Assembly: GCA_030407085.1 (NCBI GenBank)
Contig: CM059587.1
Coordinates: forward strand, 80,527,001 to 80,591,000
Reading direction: 5' to 3'
DNA: 64,000 nucleotides
Origin: Trichopria drosophilae
Taxonomy: Eukaryota; Arthropoda; Insecta; Hymenoptera; Diapriidae
Shown one piece after another: positions 21,527 to 33,811 of the stretch. Both the position numbers and the translations under genes were made by a program. Below the pieces are notes generated by a model. It searched no databases. It had not been told where the DNA came from and saw only the letters and a program-made list of their open reading frames with translations. How positions within the stretch are numbered: the stretch's first letter is position 1; every line of letters begins with the position of its first letter.

Positions 21527-21840
21527 TTTTCAGTCATTATAATTATATAAACAACACTAAAAATTGTAAACAATACATTCTAAATAATTGCGTAACTATG
21601 ATATCAGTTCACACAACGCTCATAACTATTATTTTAATTTATGTAGCCAGAAAAAAACATTTTACTATTGAATCCCTGTAGTATATATCATAAAACTGTT
21701 AAAAAATACTTTTTGCACAGACGATCAAGTGTGCTCATCAGCGGGATCTTGATCACCATTACGTAATTATTTACAACGAATTGTTTACAATATTTATTAT
21801 TGTCTACATAATTATAATGACTGAAAAATACCAAGACCTT
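21527..21840. repeat. fold-back repeat
   Basis: TCTTGGTATTTTTCAGTCAT at about 21518-21538 pairs with ATGACTGAAAAATACCAAGA at about 21818-21838. The pairing extends into AATTATATA and GTAAACAATA segments. No protein is encoded. Confidence 0.55.
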
Positions 21841-22542
21841 CTTCATTTATTATCTATGGTATTTCTCATATTATAAAAGTAAAAAGAAAACTTTACAAAG
21901 GCATAAAAATATACCTTACATTTGTATAAATATTATTGTTTTTTTTTCTTCTACTTTTACATTTATTGTTTTAACAATTACCATTTTGTATATTGATAGT
22001 ATTACTTAAAATATCATAAATGCAGAAAACAAAAAGAAATAAAATATCGAGTACATCGTATAAAGACGAAGATTTTACATTTACAACAAACTGTCAAATG
22101 ACAGAAAAGTGTTCATAAATGAGAATGAATTTGGTAAGTTTAAGCATTGAAAATGCAATTGTAAAATCTTCTCTTACATTTGATGTGCTTGGTGTTTTAT
22201 TACGTTTTGTGTTGTATGTTCTTATCATAATTATTGTGGGAATTGTTTTAAAGTTTGTGATATGTAGAATTTTTAGATATAATACTATGGTACAATTAGA
22301 ATAATAAGTGTACAAATTTTTCATAAAGTTATAATAAAATGTATATTAAATCCCTATTAAAGTTTTCTTTTTATTTTTATAATATGGGAAATATAATAGA
22401 TCTTCGTAATACTTTGTTTTCCTCTCGAATGGTGAAATTATAATTACCCAACAACTGAAAAAGAATTGAGTCCAGAATCGGTCCATTATTGAATACGTTT
22501 CAATTCTTTGTAATCTTATAGTGAATAAATAAAAAAAAACTG

Positions 22543-22611
22543 TTCCAACCGAGAATCGAACCCCGGTCCCCTGCGCAACACTTCCGAGCCATAACCACTC
22601 AACTACAGCTA
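22543..22611 (-). repeat. tRNA-derived (SINE-like) sequence
   Basis: On the minus strand, TAGTTGAGTGGTTATGG (A-box-like) is followed by GGTTCGATTCTCGG (B-box-like) and then a T run. The stems are imperfect. It is a likely tRNA pseudogene or SINE head. Confidence 0.55.
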
Positions 22612-23099
22612 TTGTTGTGAAATAAAGTAAAAATAACAAATAGTTGAAACAGGGAGTATTTTCTAGATATAATATATACATAGTTTGGTTTATAAAAAGT
22701 GCATCAAAGTTTTATTCCATTGTTTGATCATACTTAAAAAAAAAAAAAAATAGATATGTGGATACATTATTGTGTCGTGTCGTCACATTTAAAATTATCT
22801 ACAAATTGCATGGTCCAAGTAAATTAATTATTTATCAGACTGATCAATTTATTGACAATTTCAGTAATAATATTATTAATAATCATGTAGATTGTAAATT
22901 CATAAATATTAGTGTAAATTTAAAAAATAAAGTAATTACTTAGAAACGAATACTATTTATCAACTTCATCTACAACTACAGTTTACAATTCACTCCCCCG
23001 TACGGCAAGGCAAAGTGGAAACATCAACGAATTTGTAAACCACGGTAAATATATTTTGCGGTACGATAAATAGAATAATAAGAACCAGCAGCTACCAAA

Positions 23100-23224
23100 A
23101 TTTACGTTAATAGGAATGTGAGTTATTCTAAATTCTATGTTTTGTTGGGCTACAGTGCCATTATATTGTATATTTTGTTAAGGGTCTTCGACCCGTATAA
23201 TATATAAATAAATAAATAAATAAA
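23100..23224 (+). mobile_element. LINE 3' tail (hairpin plus TAAA repeats)
   Basis: The hairpin GGGTC-TTC-GACCC at 23182-23194 is followed by CGTATAATATA and (TAAA)n. It shares its layout with 58518-58560 and 62043-62092. The copy is truncated, with no coding part left. Confidence 0.6.
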
Positions 23225-24089
23225 CATCTTCAAAATTTAATTCGCTCGTCTAACACTAATTGGTGAATGCAGTTATAAGTAATATGGAAATGGATATAGA
23301 TTCTATCCTGTATTGACTTCCATTTTTAGATTCAGTTTTCATTTCCGTTTGAAATCTGCATTATATTTACGACAATATTACTACATTAAACCAAGTTAAA
23401 TTAATATACTGCTGTAGTGTTACAAATCAATGGACGAAAAAATAATAGAATTAGAACCCTGTCCTTTCGATAATAGATTTTACTCGGGGATAGAACTCTT
23501 TCTAGTACTTTCGCGCCCAATGGAATTCGACCGGATGTATACATCACAATTTTTACAAAGTATTGAGAAGAATTATCCTTGCTTTATTGAAATTCGTCAG
23601 AAAGTATAGTGTCGAATTGAAACGCTTTAGAATTTTTACAAACTATTCAAAAGAATTATCGTTGATTTATCGAAATTCGTCCGAACATATAGGATCGAAC
23701 TGGAACGCGTCGAAACTTAGACGAAGTATTGAAAAGAATTATTATGGCTTTAGGTAAATACGACCGGCCATATTGCATCAAATTGAACCACGTTAAAATT
23801 TTGACAAAGTATTGAAATTAATTATCGGCTTCAATTATGGCTTTAGTGAAATTTATTCGAATCTTGTGCGGCAAATTAATATTATTAGTTAAATGAGTCA
23901 ATTTCATTTTCGATTTGATTCGAATTAAATGGAAGTCCTATTCTAAAATGCCGCATTGTATCTTATTAATGGAATTAAAACGAATTATATAGAATTAAAA
24001 TAAAACAATTTCAATTCGAAAATGGACAGATTCCAGATTGAAAATTTGTTTGTTCTATTCTTTTACAGTTGTTGGGTATACATTCAGCT

Positions 24090-24490
24090 CGATTTTGACC
24101 ACCCCGTTGTGTGGTAAAATTGCAACTCGTAAAATTCCTAACCTCGAAATATAAAAATCCAACGTTACCTTCGGTAATAATATATTACGCTTTGTAATTC
24201 TACCATATTCTACGTAAAGGTATATACAAAATCTTGTAAAGTAGAAATAGTACACTTCATGTAGGAATTTTACATCAAATGTGGACATAGTACCAAATAA
24301 AATGAAAATTACAACAAATTTATAAAATTCATTGCCAATTTACAATGTACAAAAACATTGTAAAATCCCTAACCTCAATTGTTAAAAACATTATGTTATA
24401 CATGGGAATATTACCAAATTTGTATACAATGAAAATTAACATGAGATTGTAAAATTTATTCTCATTTTGTACTGTACTATTTTACGTTGG
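24090..24490. mobile_element. GTAAAATT-rich element fragment
   Basis: Repeated (T)GTAAAAT(T) and ACATTGTAAAAT motifs resemble those of the elements at 19404 and 45148. The boundaries are unclear. Confidence 0.4.
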
Positions 24491-24984
24491 TTAGAGTCGC
24501 TGCGCAGCTCTCTATACAGTCTATCCTAACCTAATCAAACTCAACATTCACTTCACTGACTTTTCTCAAGTGTATCGAAAAAAACACTTAAAATAAATAA
24601 ATTATATGTATAAAATTATGATATAAAGAAGAAAGATTTATAGATTTCAACTTTATCTATGTAAAAATATCACATTTATTTGTTACTTTATTTTCAAAGA
24701 ATATAAAATTTAAAATAGTATACTTCTCTAACATCTAATCCCATAGAGAAAAACTAATTGTAAAATATTAATTTTATCTTTGTCTTAAAAGAAACTACTT
24801 TTTTATTTTAAGGTTTGCAAATGTTTTGAATGTGACCTGCAACTGTTTAAGGCAGTGAACTGTACTGATTTTACTTGTAAAAAATCATGACTTGTCAGAG
24901 TTATGTACTAATAGACGAGACGATTCCCTCGAAAAAGCGTTTAGAAATCGAAGTTACTGACCACAACCGTTCTAATGACTGTAA

Positions 24985-25510
24985 TTCACATGATTGATTA
25001 TATTTTATAAAGAATTTTTCTGTTTCGTATGTATATATTGTAAAGTTAATAGTTTTCGAGACAAACAGTGTCGATTGTTGAAAAATTTCCATATTTACGA
25101 TGGTTTTTCTCGAAAACTATTGGTCAAAATGACATGAACAAAAATGGAAATGTTCAGTGATTCATCACCTGTCGTTTTATAATTTTACAATTGCTCATTA
25201 CATTTTGTGAGAATGGAAGTAAGATTATGCGCTTTCCAACAAGTCGTAGCGGATGGATTCACGCTTGTTATTGATAAAATATTATTAGCAATGATAAAAT
25301 TAAAAAGTACCTCGGTGTAGATGAATCATTGAAAATTTCTGTTTTTTATTTGTGTCATTTCGACCAATAGTTTTCGAGAAAAACAGTCTTAAATATGGTC
25401 ATTTTTCAACTTTCGACATTGTCTATCTCGAAAACTATTAACTTTACACTATATACCTAACAAAAAATGTTTGTTTTTGTTCAAACTACATAATAGAATT
25501 TTTCCAGATT
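24985..25510. mobile_element. fold-back element
   Basis: Arms of roughly 200 bp around 25230. GTTAATAGTTTTCGAGACAA pairs with its near-complement at 25430, and CTCGAAAACTATTGGTC near 25110 pairs with GACCAATAGTTTTCGAG near 25363. The 63-aa frame at 24901-25092 lies mostly in an arm. Confidence 0.65.
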
Positions 25511-25524
25511 TATTTAAATAATTA

Positions 25525-26325
25525 AGGCCTTATATAGAATAACTCGCCTGACGCTTGAACAGCAGGAAATAGAAGTCCACTGGCCGATCCGAGATGAAAA
25601 TGTTTGAAACTCGCTTTTTAATTAAAACGTACAGGGATGTTGAAAATGATAAACCGAATAACTTCTACTAAATAAATTGTTTAAACGACGATTCTTTTTG
25701 ACATTAAAATCTACAAAAATTGGGAACGGTAAATTTAATTACATTTTTAAACATAAATCGTAATTTTTTGGATAATTATTGATGAAATCGTTTGAAATTT
25801 GGTACACGTCTAGTCTACATTCTAGCAAAGTCTATAAAGTAATAACAAATGTGGAAATCAGATGTTATTTAATTACTGTTGTTTATTAATAACAGCAGTA
25901 CCATAACCTCACTCTTGTCGATTCCTGGACAGAAAGAGTCGAGGGAAGTTTACAGTTGAACAAACTTCCAGTGAGACATTTGTTCCTTAGTTTTTCAAGA
26001 AGTTTTCTGGAAAGTTTCAAACAAATCGGCTGTAAATTGGCTGAAATACCGATTATTTTATAGAGGATGCAGCCTGTCCTTAGACTTAATGACGATTTAT
26101 ATTAAAAAATGTAATTAAATTTACTATTTCCAATTTTTGTAGTTTTTAATGTAAAATTTAATCGTCGTTTAAACAATTTATATAGTAGAAGTTATTCGAT
26201 TTATCATTTTCATCATCCCTGTAGTTGTTTTAATTAAAAAGCGAGTTTCAAAAATGTTCACCTTGGATCGGCCAAGGGACTTCTATTTTCGAACGTCGAG
26301 CGAGTTATTCCATGTAAGGTCTCAA
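25525..26325. mobile_element. 800-bp fold-back element
   Basis: Inverted ends AGGCCTTATATAGAATAACT and AGTTATTCCATGTAAGGTCT bound arms of about 230 bp, with AAAAGCGAGTTTC and TTTAAACGACGATT segments paired. The loop holds no coding sequence. Confidence 0.7.
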
Positions 26326-26459
26326 TTGTAAGCTGTATGGATTCCGACAAACTTAAAATATTGATTAAAATTCAAAATCGTTAAGAAAGAAAATTTATAT
26401 AGAAAAGGACAATTTTATTACATCTTTAAACATTTCTAGACGATTTCTTTAATAATTAT

Positions 26460-27362
26460 TACACTAAAAATATACAGAACTTTTATTGCAGAGCACAAAA
26501 TTTCTTACAAAAAAGTCAGGAATGGCCCTAGTCCAAAGTTAACGCACGGAAAGAAATTTGAAGTAAATGCCACTGCTCAGGGAAGTAACAGCTACCGCAC
26601 GATTTCTGACGAATTTCAAATGGCAGTTAACATTCGAAATCGTTAAAACGAACATTTTTATAAGTAGATACACTTTTATTACACCTTTCTGAATAGTTAT
26701 TCATAATTTTCGGACTATGTAGTTATTAATAATTAATTTACTATAAACGTTGTTGAAACGTAAAAACTTGGTACTTTTTTCAATCTAAGGCTTCCGTAAT
26801 GAAAACAGTGCAAGATACACTAAAAATGCATTCAAACTTTTTTGTAGAGCACAAAATTTCCTACAAGAAAGTCAGCAAAGGCCCCAGGCTAAAGTTAATA
26901 GATTATCCATTAATAAAGCTGGAATTTTGTCTTACAAGTTAATTATGAATATTTTAGAATTTTTGTAAAATATGAGACATATTCCATCGTTGCTTGTGGC
27001 TAAGCTATTAACTTTAGTCTGCGGTCCTCATTGACTTTTTTATAGGAAATTTTGTACTCTACAAAAAAGTTTCAGTGCATTTTTAGTGTATCTTGCAGTT
27101 TTCGATACGGAAGCTTTAGAATGAAAAAAGTACCAAGTTTTTCAGTTTCAACGTTTATAGATTATTAAAATTAATTATTAATAACTAAATAGTTGGAAAA
27201 TTATGAATAATTATTCAAAAAGGTGTAATAAAAGTGTATCTACTTATAAAAATGTTCTTTTTAATGATGTCGAATTGTAATCGTCATTTCAAATTCGTCA
27301 GAAATCGTGCGGTAACTGTTACTTCCCTGAGCAGTGGCATTTACTTCAAATTTCTTTCCGTG
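26460..27362. mobile_element. fold-back element with CACGGAAAGAAATTTGAAG ends
   Basis: CACGGAAAGAAATTTGAAGT at 26545 pairs with its complement ending near 27361. Inside, GAGCAGTGGCATTTAC, GAAATCGTGCGGTA and CTACAAAAAAGT segments are also inverted. The core resembles the 16660-18075 family. Confidence 0.65.
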
Positions 27363-27429
27363 TATATTTCGGTTAATCGTGGCTCAGATTCCATCATAAA
27401 ATAATTCGTGTTAGAAGTCAAGTCAAGTA

Positions 27430-27610
27430 TACAGCACCAAAAATGTAGATAAACGTGCCAAATCGTATAAAAACGTACAAAAGTATACAAAATGTTCAAA
27501 TTTACAAAAAAAAAAACATTTTTGTACAATATCTTGCATTTCTGTACGTTTTTGTACATTTTCGTACGTTTTTGTACATTTTCGTACGTTTTGTACATTT
27601 TCGTACGAAT
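27430..27610. repeat. TTTTGTACATTTTCGTACG repeat with inverted partner
   Basis: TTTTGTACATTTTCGTACG repeats in tandem from about 27545 to 27608. It faces ACGTACAAAAGTATACAAAA at 27470-27490, making a small hairpin-forming array. Confidence 0.6.
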
Positions 27611-27826
27611 TTCATTTCCGCAAGGGTTACAATTAATAATATCTAAATTGTCTAGAAATTATGAATAAATAATTTCAAAGACATCATAAAACTGACCATA
27701 AATTTTCGTTTCTTAACGATTTCGAGTTTTAATCGCTATTTTACATCAGAACTCATATGGTATACAATTGTTTACCGTTTGAAGCAAAAACTGCTTCAAA
27801 TTTCTTTCTGTGTGTACAATTTAAAG

Positions 27827-28017
27827 ATGACGCTGAAGCTAGCAGCAGATTCAAGAAAACTATAGAAATTAATAATTTCTTATTAAAAATTACTTACATT
27901 TAAACATTTTTAGACAAATTTTATACAAATAATCTGTTTTTGGCAATTTTAATGACTGAAAATCATAGTTTTTTTTCGAATCCGCTGCTGCGAATCTGTT
28001 GCTAGTTTCAGCGTCAT
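27827..28017. mobile_element. 191-bp Mutator-like MITE with 9-bp target duplication
   Basis: Inverted ends ATGACGCTGAAGCTAGCAGC and its near-complement ending TTTCAGCGTCAT bound 191 bp. The exact 9-bp direct repeat AATTTAAAG lies at 27818-27826 and 28018-28026. A 9-bp duplication is characteristic of Mutator-like elements. No transposase is present. Confidence 0.75.
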
Positions 28018-28979
28018 AATTTAAAGACCTTTAGTAAATATATAAACATGTAAACAAAATGTACATTGATCACAAATTAAAAGATCAGAATGAAATATTT
28101 TTGTACTAATTTTAAAAAGTATTTAACTAAATATTACATAATTTGTATGCGTCATTAACAAATTTAAACAAAAATAGTTTTTTTTATATTTTCCTTAACT
28201 TTACATAAAGTTCGTAATATTGATTTGAACAAATTTTACTTTCGAAAACTTTCTTTCTTCGTACTTGTTTATTACAAGTTGTCTTTGTTATTTAATTATT
28301 AAATAATTTATTATAAATATATTATTATTACTGTCATAAAATTGTAATAACAAATATTCATAATCCTGTTATTTAAAACATTGACGTTTTCAACAATTGA
28401 AAAAGTAAAATATAAACTGATAATCACTTTTATTTTTTAAACAAAAAAGAAATAAATTATGTCACGATTCCAATTTTTGTCGCAATCAAACATCAATAGT
28501 ATATTTACAAAGATTTGTTTTCGAAAAATACAAAATACAATAGCATTTTCATATGAGATTTTAAAAAACACTAATATTTATGGTTTTACTGAACAAAAAT
28601 TATTTCGTATAAAACTCGAATCTTCGAATTTTCGAAACGAAATGTTTTTAAAAGTAGCATTGTCATTCAATGACGAAAATTGTAAACGTAATATATAAAA
28701 TAACAAAGTTCGACAACAACAATTTGTTTTATATTTTTTAAACGATAGAATACTAAAAAGTAATAGAAGCCTATAACGAAAAAAAGACATAAAATCCTAT
28801 TAACAAATCCTCACTAAAATAAGTCATAAATGCATTGAAAAAATTAATACATTCTTCATAAAGTCCACAATAAATTCAGAAATATAAAATTAAAAAGCAA
28901 TATTGTCACATTTTACATAAAACCCAAAACTATTATCATGCATTTAAAAACATGTCAAATTTTCAAAAAATACAAAATT

Positions 28980-29960
28980 GAACGCCTTCAGCAAGTGCGA
29001 AAAGGAATCGAAAAAAAATTGCGAAAACGCGAACATAACCGCGAACCAAAGAAGGAGCGGTTGTCCGCAAAGTGAAAATCGAAAAATGAAAAAAGGCGCC
29101 CAAACAGTAACAAAGGAAACCGAGGAAAAATACAAAAATGGCCAAAATGCCTGGGACAAAGAAAGATTACCGTAGGTCCGGAAAATTTGTGAGGAAAATT
29201 GACGAAACTTGAAAAGAATGAGGCGGCGATAAAGTTTTGCATCGAAATCGGGCGGGATCGGTAAAATTCGTAAAACGCAACAAAAAATTTCTTGTCGATG
29301 ACGATAAAAAGAAAATTTTGAATTTCGGCCTAGCGGATTCTAAGGAAAGAAGGCGTAGAGAAGAAAAGCTCAGAGTTCGCTTCTGCCGGCGCAAGCATGG
29401 CGATTACTCTCCAACGAGGAGGGAAACGTCGAATCGTTAGGAAAATCGTCGATTTTTCCTTAAAGCCAACGAAGGGGTCCAAAATAAGATCGGGAAGAAA
29501 AATGAAAAATTTTGTTTCCCTCCACGTCGGATTCGCCTCGCTGCGGCGGCGGCGGTGACGAGACGTCCCCGCGGAAGGTTCTCGGTCTTTCACGACTTAC
29601 CTCGGCGTCAGTTCTTTAGGAGTCGATTTCGTGGCGCGATTTTTGGAAAAGGGGCAAACGCTCGTTCCTTGCGTGCGGCTTGCGGCTGTAATGTGTTTTT
29701 CCTGCGAAGCGATTTTCCTTGGCAGCGCGAATTTCGTCGCGAGAGCGCGGTGTCGGCACATGCACTAGAAAATGCAGATCTTTAGTAAGAGCCGGCTCCT
29801 TCCGTCGATGAGTCTGTGCGTTTTCCAAAATCGCCTATTGGTGGAAATGACCGGAAATGTCACTAGCCAAAGGGATTGGTATCGTGCATCTGTCTTCTGA
29901 TTGGTCCGTCAAGTCGGTTTTCGTAACATCGACGCGGAACACGCGAGTAGGCTATGTCCC
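28980..29960. promoter_or_regulatory. CpG-rich island, probable rin promoter
   Basis: About 1 kb is clearly richer in CG dinucleotides and G+C than anything nearby, with CGCTGCGGCGGCGGCGG near 29537. It contains a consensus minus-strand splice donor, GCCGAG|GTAAGT. The scattered 60-124-aa frames resemble no protein and alternate between strands. I read it as promoter plus first exon, most likely of rin since that is the next gene downstream on this strand. Confidence 0.45.
29601..29850 (-). other. rin: candidate non-coding first exon of rin
   Basis: On the minus strand the sequence ends in GAACTGACGCCGAG followed by GTAAGTCG (donor at 29600-29595). The coding exon 1 of rin is preceded by a TTTGACAG acceptor just upstream of its ATG, so a 5'-UTR exon is needed. 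This is the only strong candidate in a CpG-rich setting. The transcription start is not defined; the 29850 boundary is approximate. The intron would be about 13.4 kb. Confidence 0.4.
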
Positions 29961-30201
29961 TCTGGCGGACGGTGGTGACACGCGCTCTTTTCGAGATTTA
30001 GATCCCGCCCACGAAAAAAAATTCCACCGACGCCGGTCACTCTTTCAAAATTTCATCATTTTTAAGAATTCGAATAACGACGGCCATTTTGAAAAAGCTT
30101 CTTCCGACGCGTTCGAACGATTCCTATCGTTTTGCATCACAGTTGACATGATGCTTTTTAAGTATGTAAGTGTTCTGTCTTTCTTATACTGTAAAAGCAT
30201 G

Positions 30202-31515
30202 CACTGTAAAAAATTCGTAATGAAATAACCCACGTATAATGGTAATTTTGCAAGCTTGTTGTAATTTCCCCTACGCTTAATGTAGTAAATTTACAGCAAG
30301 CTTGTAAAATTTGCCTTTATACGTAGAAAAAAAATTCACAAAAAACGAAACACACAAAATGTGGTTGATGTTTATTTTAAATGCACCATATTGGTTTTTA
30401 AAGCAATTTAAATGCAATTTTGATCACGCCAATCGAAAGAGCATACTCGAAAATGGTTGGGTTGATCACTTTCAAGTCAATATTAATCTTATTTCCTGTT
30501 GAAAATGAATGTCGAAAATCAACGTAAATATGTGCGTCTCTCTGCAAGTTTCAATTTTTTTTCATGAACAATAATGCTGTCTCTCTTGAACAATAATATA
30601 ATTCATGGATATGATATTCTTGGAAGTGTTATAAAAAATGTTTTCCAATTAAGCGTAGAATTTCGTAAAAACGTTTCTTGTACTCTCACCGGAAGCTTTA
30701 CTGTAAATTCATTTTTGGCAGGGGTGAGTTAAAAAGCACAAAAAAGCCGTCGAAGAATGACACTGTAAAAAATTCGTAATGAAATAACCCACGTATAATG
30801 GTAATTTTACAAGCTTGTTGTAATTTCCCCTACGCTTAATGTAGTAAATTTACAGCAAGCTTGTAAAATTTACCTTTATAGGTAGAAAAAAAATTCACAA
30901 AAAACGAAACACACAAAATTTGGTTGATGTTTATTTTAAATGCACCATATTGGTTTTTAAAGCAATTTAAATGCAATTTTGATCACGCCAATCGAAAGAG
31001 CATACTCGAAAATGATTGGGTTGATCACTTTCAAGTCAATATTAATCTTATTTCCTGTTGAAAACGAAGGTCGAAAATCAACGTAAATATGTGCGTCTCT
31101 CTGCAAGTTTCAATTTTTTTTCATGAACAATAATATAATTCATGGACATGATATTCTTGGAAGTGTTATAAAAAACGTTTTCCAATTAAGCGTAGAATTT
31201 CGTAAAAACGTTTCTTGTACTCTCACCGAAAGCTTTACTGTAAATTCATTTTTGGCAGGGGCGAGTTAAAAAGCACAAAAAAAGCCGTCGAAGAATGACA
31301 CTGTAAAAAAATCCGTAATGAAATAACCCACGTATAATGGTAATTTTACAAGCTTGTAATTTCCCTACGCTTAATGTAGTAAATTTACAGCAAGCTTGTA
31401 AAATTTACCTTTATACGTAAGTAAATTTACCACATTAAGCGTAGGGAAATTACAACAAGCTTGTAAAATTACCATTATACGTGGGTTATTTCATTACGGA
31501 TTTTTTACAGTCTGG
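30202..31515. repeat. tandem 540-560-bp units capped by an inverted copy
   Basis: CACTGTAAAAAAT(T/C)CGTAATG starts units at 30202, 30761 and 31299 (559 and 538 bp apart). The third is cut short and followed by its own reverse complement ending in TTTTTTACAGT near 31512. The 21-bp length difference is explained by one duplicated TGTCTCTCTTGAACAATAAT segment. Units contain pieces of the TTAA element at 33812-35466. Confidence 0.75.
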
Positions 31516-32561
31516 GGTCATCCTTGGACGGCGTAGTTTTGTGCTTTTTAACTCGCCCCTGCCAAAAATGAAGTTACAGTAAAGCTTCCGGTGAGAGTGC
31601 AAGAATCGTTTTTACGAAATTGTACGCTTAAGGTAGTTAGACCCCAGGATATAATATGTTAGCGGGAATATTTTAATAACACTTCCAGGAATAAAATTTT
31701 TATTATACATGATATTGTGACAGAGTTCGAGCGTTATTTTTCTTGAAAAAAAAATTGAAACTTGCAAAAATAATTTGATAACAAACTTTTCTTAGCGACT
31801 CAAATTTTCTTCTTATTTTCATTCAAAACTTTTCTAAAAATGAATGGATTTCAATGAATGACGGCTTATTTTTTCCAGAAAAAGATTCTCTACAACTTCA
31901 CCGAATGAATTTCTTGAATTTCTAAAACTAGGGTCAAATATCTCGAATTATTAAAAAAAAATATATATTATTTTTTAACTTTTCTGAATAATTTTAGTGA
32001 TCAAGCAAAAAAATTTGAAAAATTTATTCGGTGAAGTTGTAGAGAACCTTTTTCTTGAAAAAATAAGCCGTCATTCATTGAAATCCATTCATTTTTAGAA
32101 AAGTTTTGAATGAAAATAAGAAGAAAATTTGAGTCGCTAAGAAAAGTTGGTTAACAAATTATTTTTGCAAGTTTCAATTTTTTTTCAAGAATAATAATGC
32201 TTGAACTCTGTAACAATATCATGTATAATAAAACTTCAATTCCTGGAAGTGTTTTAAAATTATTTTCGCTAACATATGATATCTTGGGGTCTAGCTACCT
32301 TAATTGGAAAACATTTTTTATAACACTTCCAAGAATATCATGTCCATGAATTATATTATTGTTCAAGAGAGAGAGCATTGTTGTTCATGAAAAAAATTGA
32401 AACTTGCAAAAATTATATGTTAAACAACTTTTGTTAACGACTCAAATTTTCTTAGTTTCGCTATGATAGAAATTTTAAGAATTGAATGGATTTTAACGAA
32501 TGATGGCTTATTTTTTCAAGAAAAAGATTCTCTACAACTTCACCGAACGAGTTTTTCTAAA

Positions 32562-33585
32562 GAACCCCGCACAAAACTTATGGAAAATGGCCCTCCGTTA
32601 TATTGGCTGAAACTGATGTATGTTCTTGATGTTCCATGAAGTCTCCACGGCCACAAGGCCTGAAAATGAATAGTTTTTTCTGCACGTGTAGTCAAAGTAC
32701 TAATATTTTGATGTAAAAAAATCGCTATTTTGGCTATAGCTCAGTTCCTTTTAAAGATATGCCATCGAGTGAGGGCTCATTTTGACAGTTTTTTCAAGCC
32801 CTGCGATTCGTCTTAATGCCATTTTGACATAAGATGAAAATTTCTTTAGTTACAACGGCATAAAGGGGAAAAAATCACGATTTTTGTGGTTTTCCGCTTT
32901 TAGCTCATTTCGAGTAACATAGCGTAAAGTAGGTAACGTAATATCACAATGGGAAAAGTTATAGAGATTGAAGACGAAAAAAAGGCGTCTTATACATTAC
33001 GTTTTGATAAAAATTAAGCCCATAAGGAGTCCGTTAATATGAGAGAATTTACGAAAATCGGGTTTTGTAACGATGATGCGCATTTATTGCTAATTCCACG
33101 ACATTAGGACGCAATTCACAGGCTCAGTTTTATTCGAAACGGAACATATAAAGGGTCAAGTTGTTAATCTTTTTGAGCTCTACAACTTTTGTTGGTGTGA
33201 TATAACGTTAATTACTTAGCAAAATGAATTAAAAGCGGAAAATCTCAAAAATTAGAATTTTTCCCCGTTTATGCCGCTATAACTAAAGAAATTTTCATTG
33301 TAGGTCACAATGTCATAAAGATGAATGGCAGGGCTTGAAAAAAAGCTTTAAAATGAGCCCTTACACGATGAAATATCTTCAAAACGAACTGAGCTATAGC
33401 AAAAATAGTTATTTTTTATAGCAAAATACTAGTAATTTGGACGCACGTACAGAAAAAACTATTCATTTTCGGGCCTTGTGGCAATGGGGACTTTTCATTG
33501 GAACATCAAAAGCTATAACATACATCAGTTTGAACAAATTTAACCGAGAGCCACTTTCCATAAGGTTTGTGCGGGGTCCTTTATT
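32562..33585. mobile_element. fold-back element with ACCCCGCACAAA ends
   Basis: GAACCCCGCACAAAACTTATG on the left and CATAAGGTTTGTGCGGGGTC on the right bound about 1.02 kb with long inverted arms (CAAGGCCTGAAAATGAATAG near 32655 pairs with its near-complement near 33465). It interrupts a host repeat that is continuous at 35680-35710, so it is a later insertion. Confidence 0.7.
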
Positions 33586-33811
33586 GCCTGAGCACTAAAA
33601 TTACGCACAAACTATAAAAAGTGATAACTTTTTTATAAATAAATAGACATATTTGGCGTTGGGTTTAAAAATTTGAAAAATTCTTTCGGTGAAGCTGTAG
33701 AGTATCTTTTTCTTGAAAAAGTAAGCAGTCATTCGTTAAAATTCATTCAATTTTTAAAATTCTATCATAGCGAAACGAAGAAAATTTGAATCGTTATCAA
33801 AAGTTGTTTAA

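Noticed and set aside
29237..30228. Several 67-123-aa frames around 29-30 kb
   Set aside because: They arise from GC-rich DNA with few stops, overlap on both strands and show no domain. A promoter/first-exon reading fits better.
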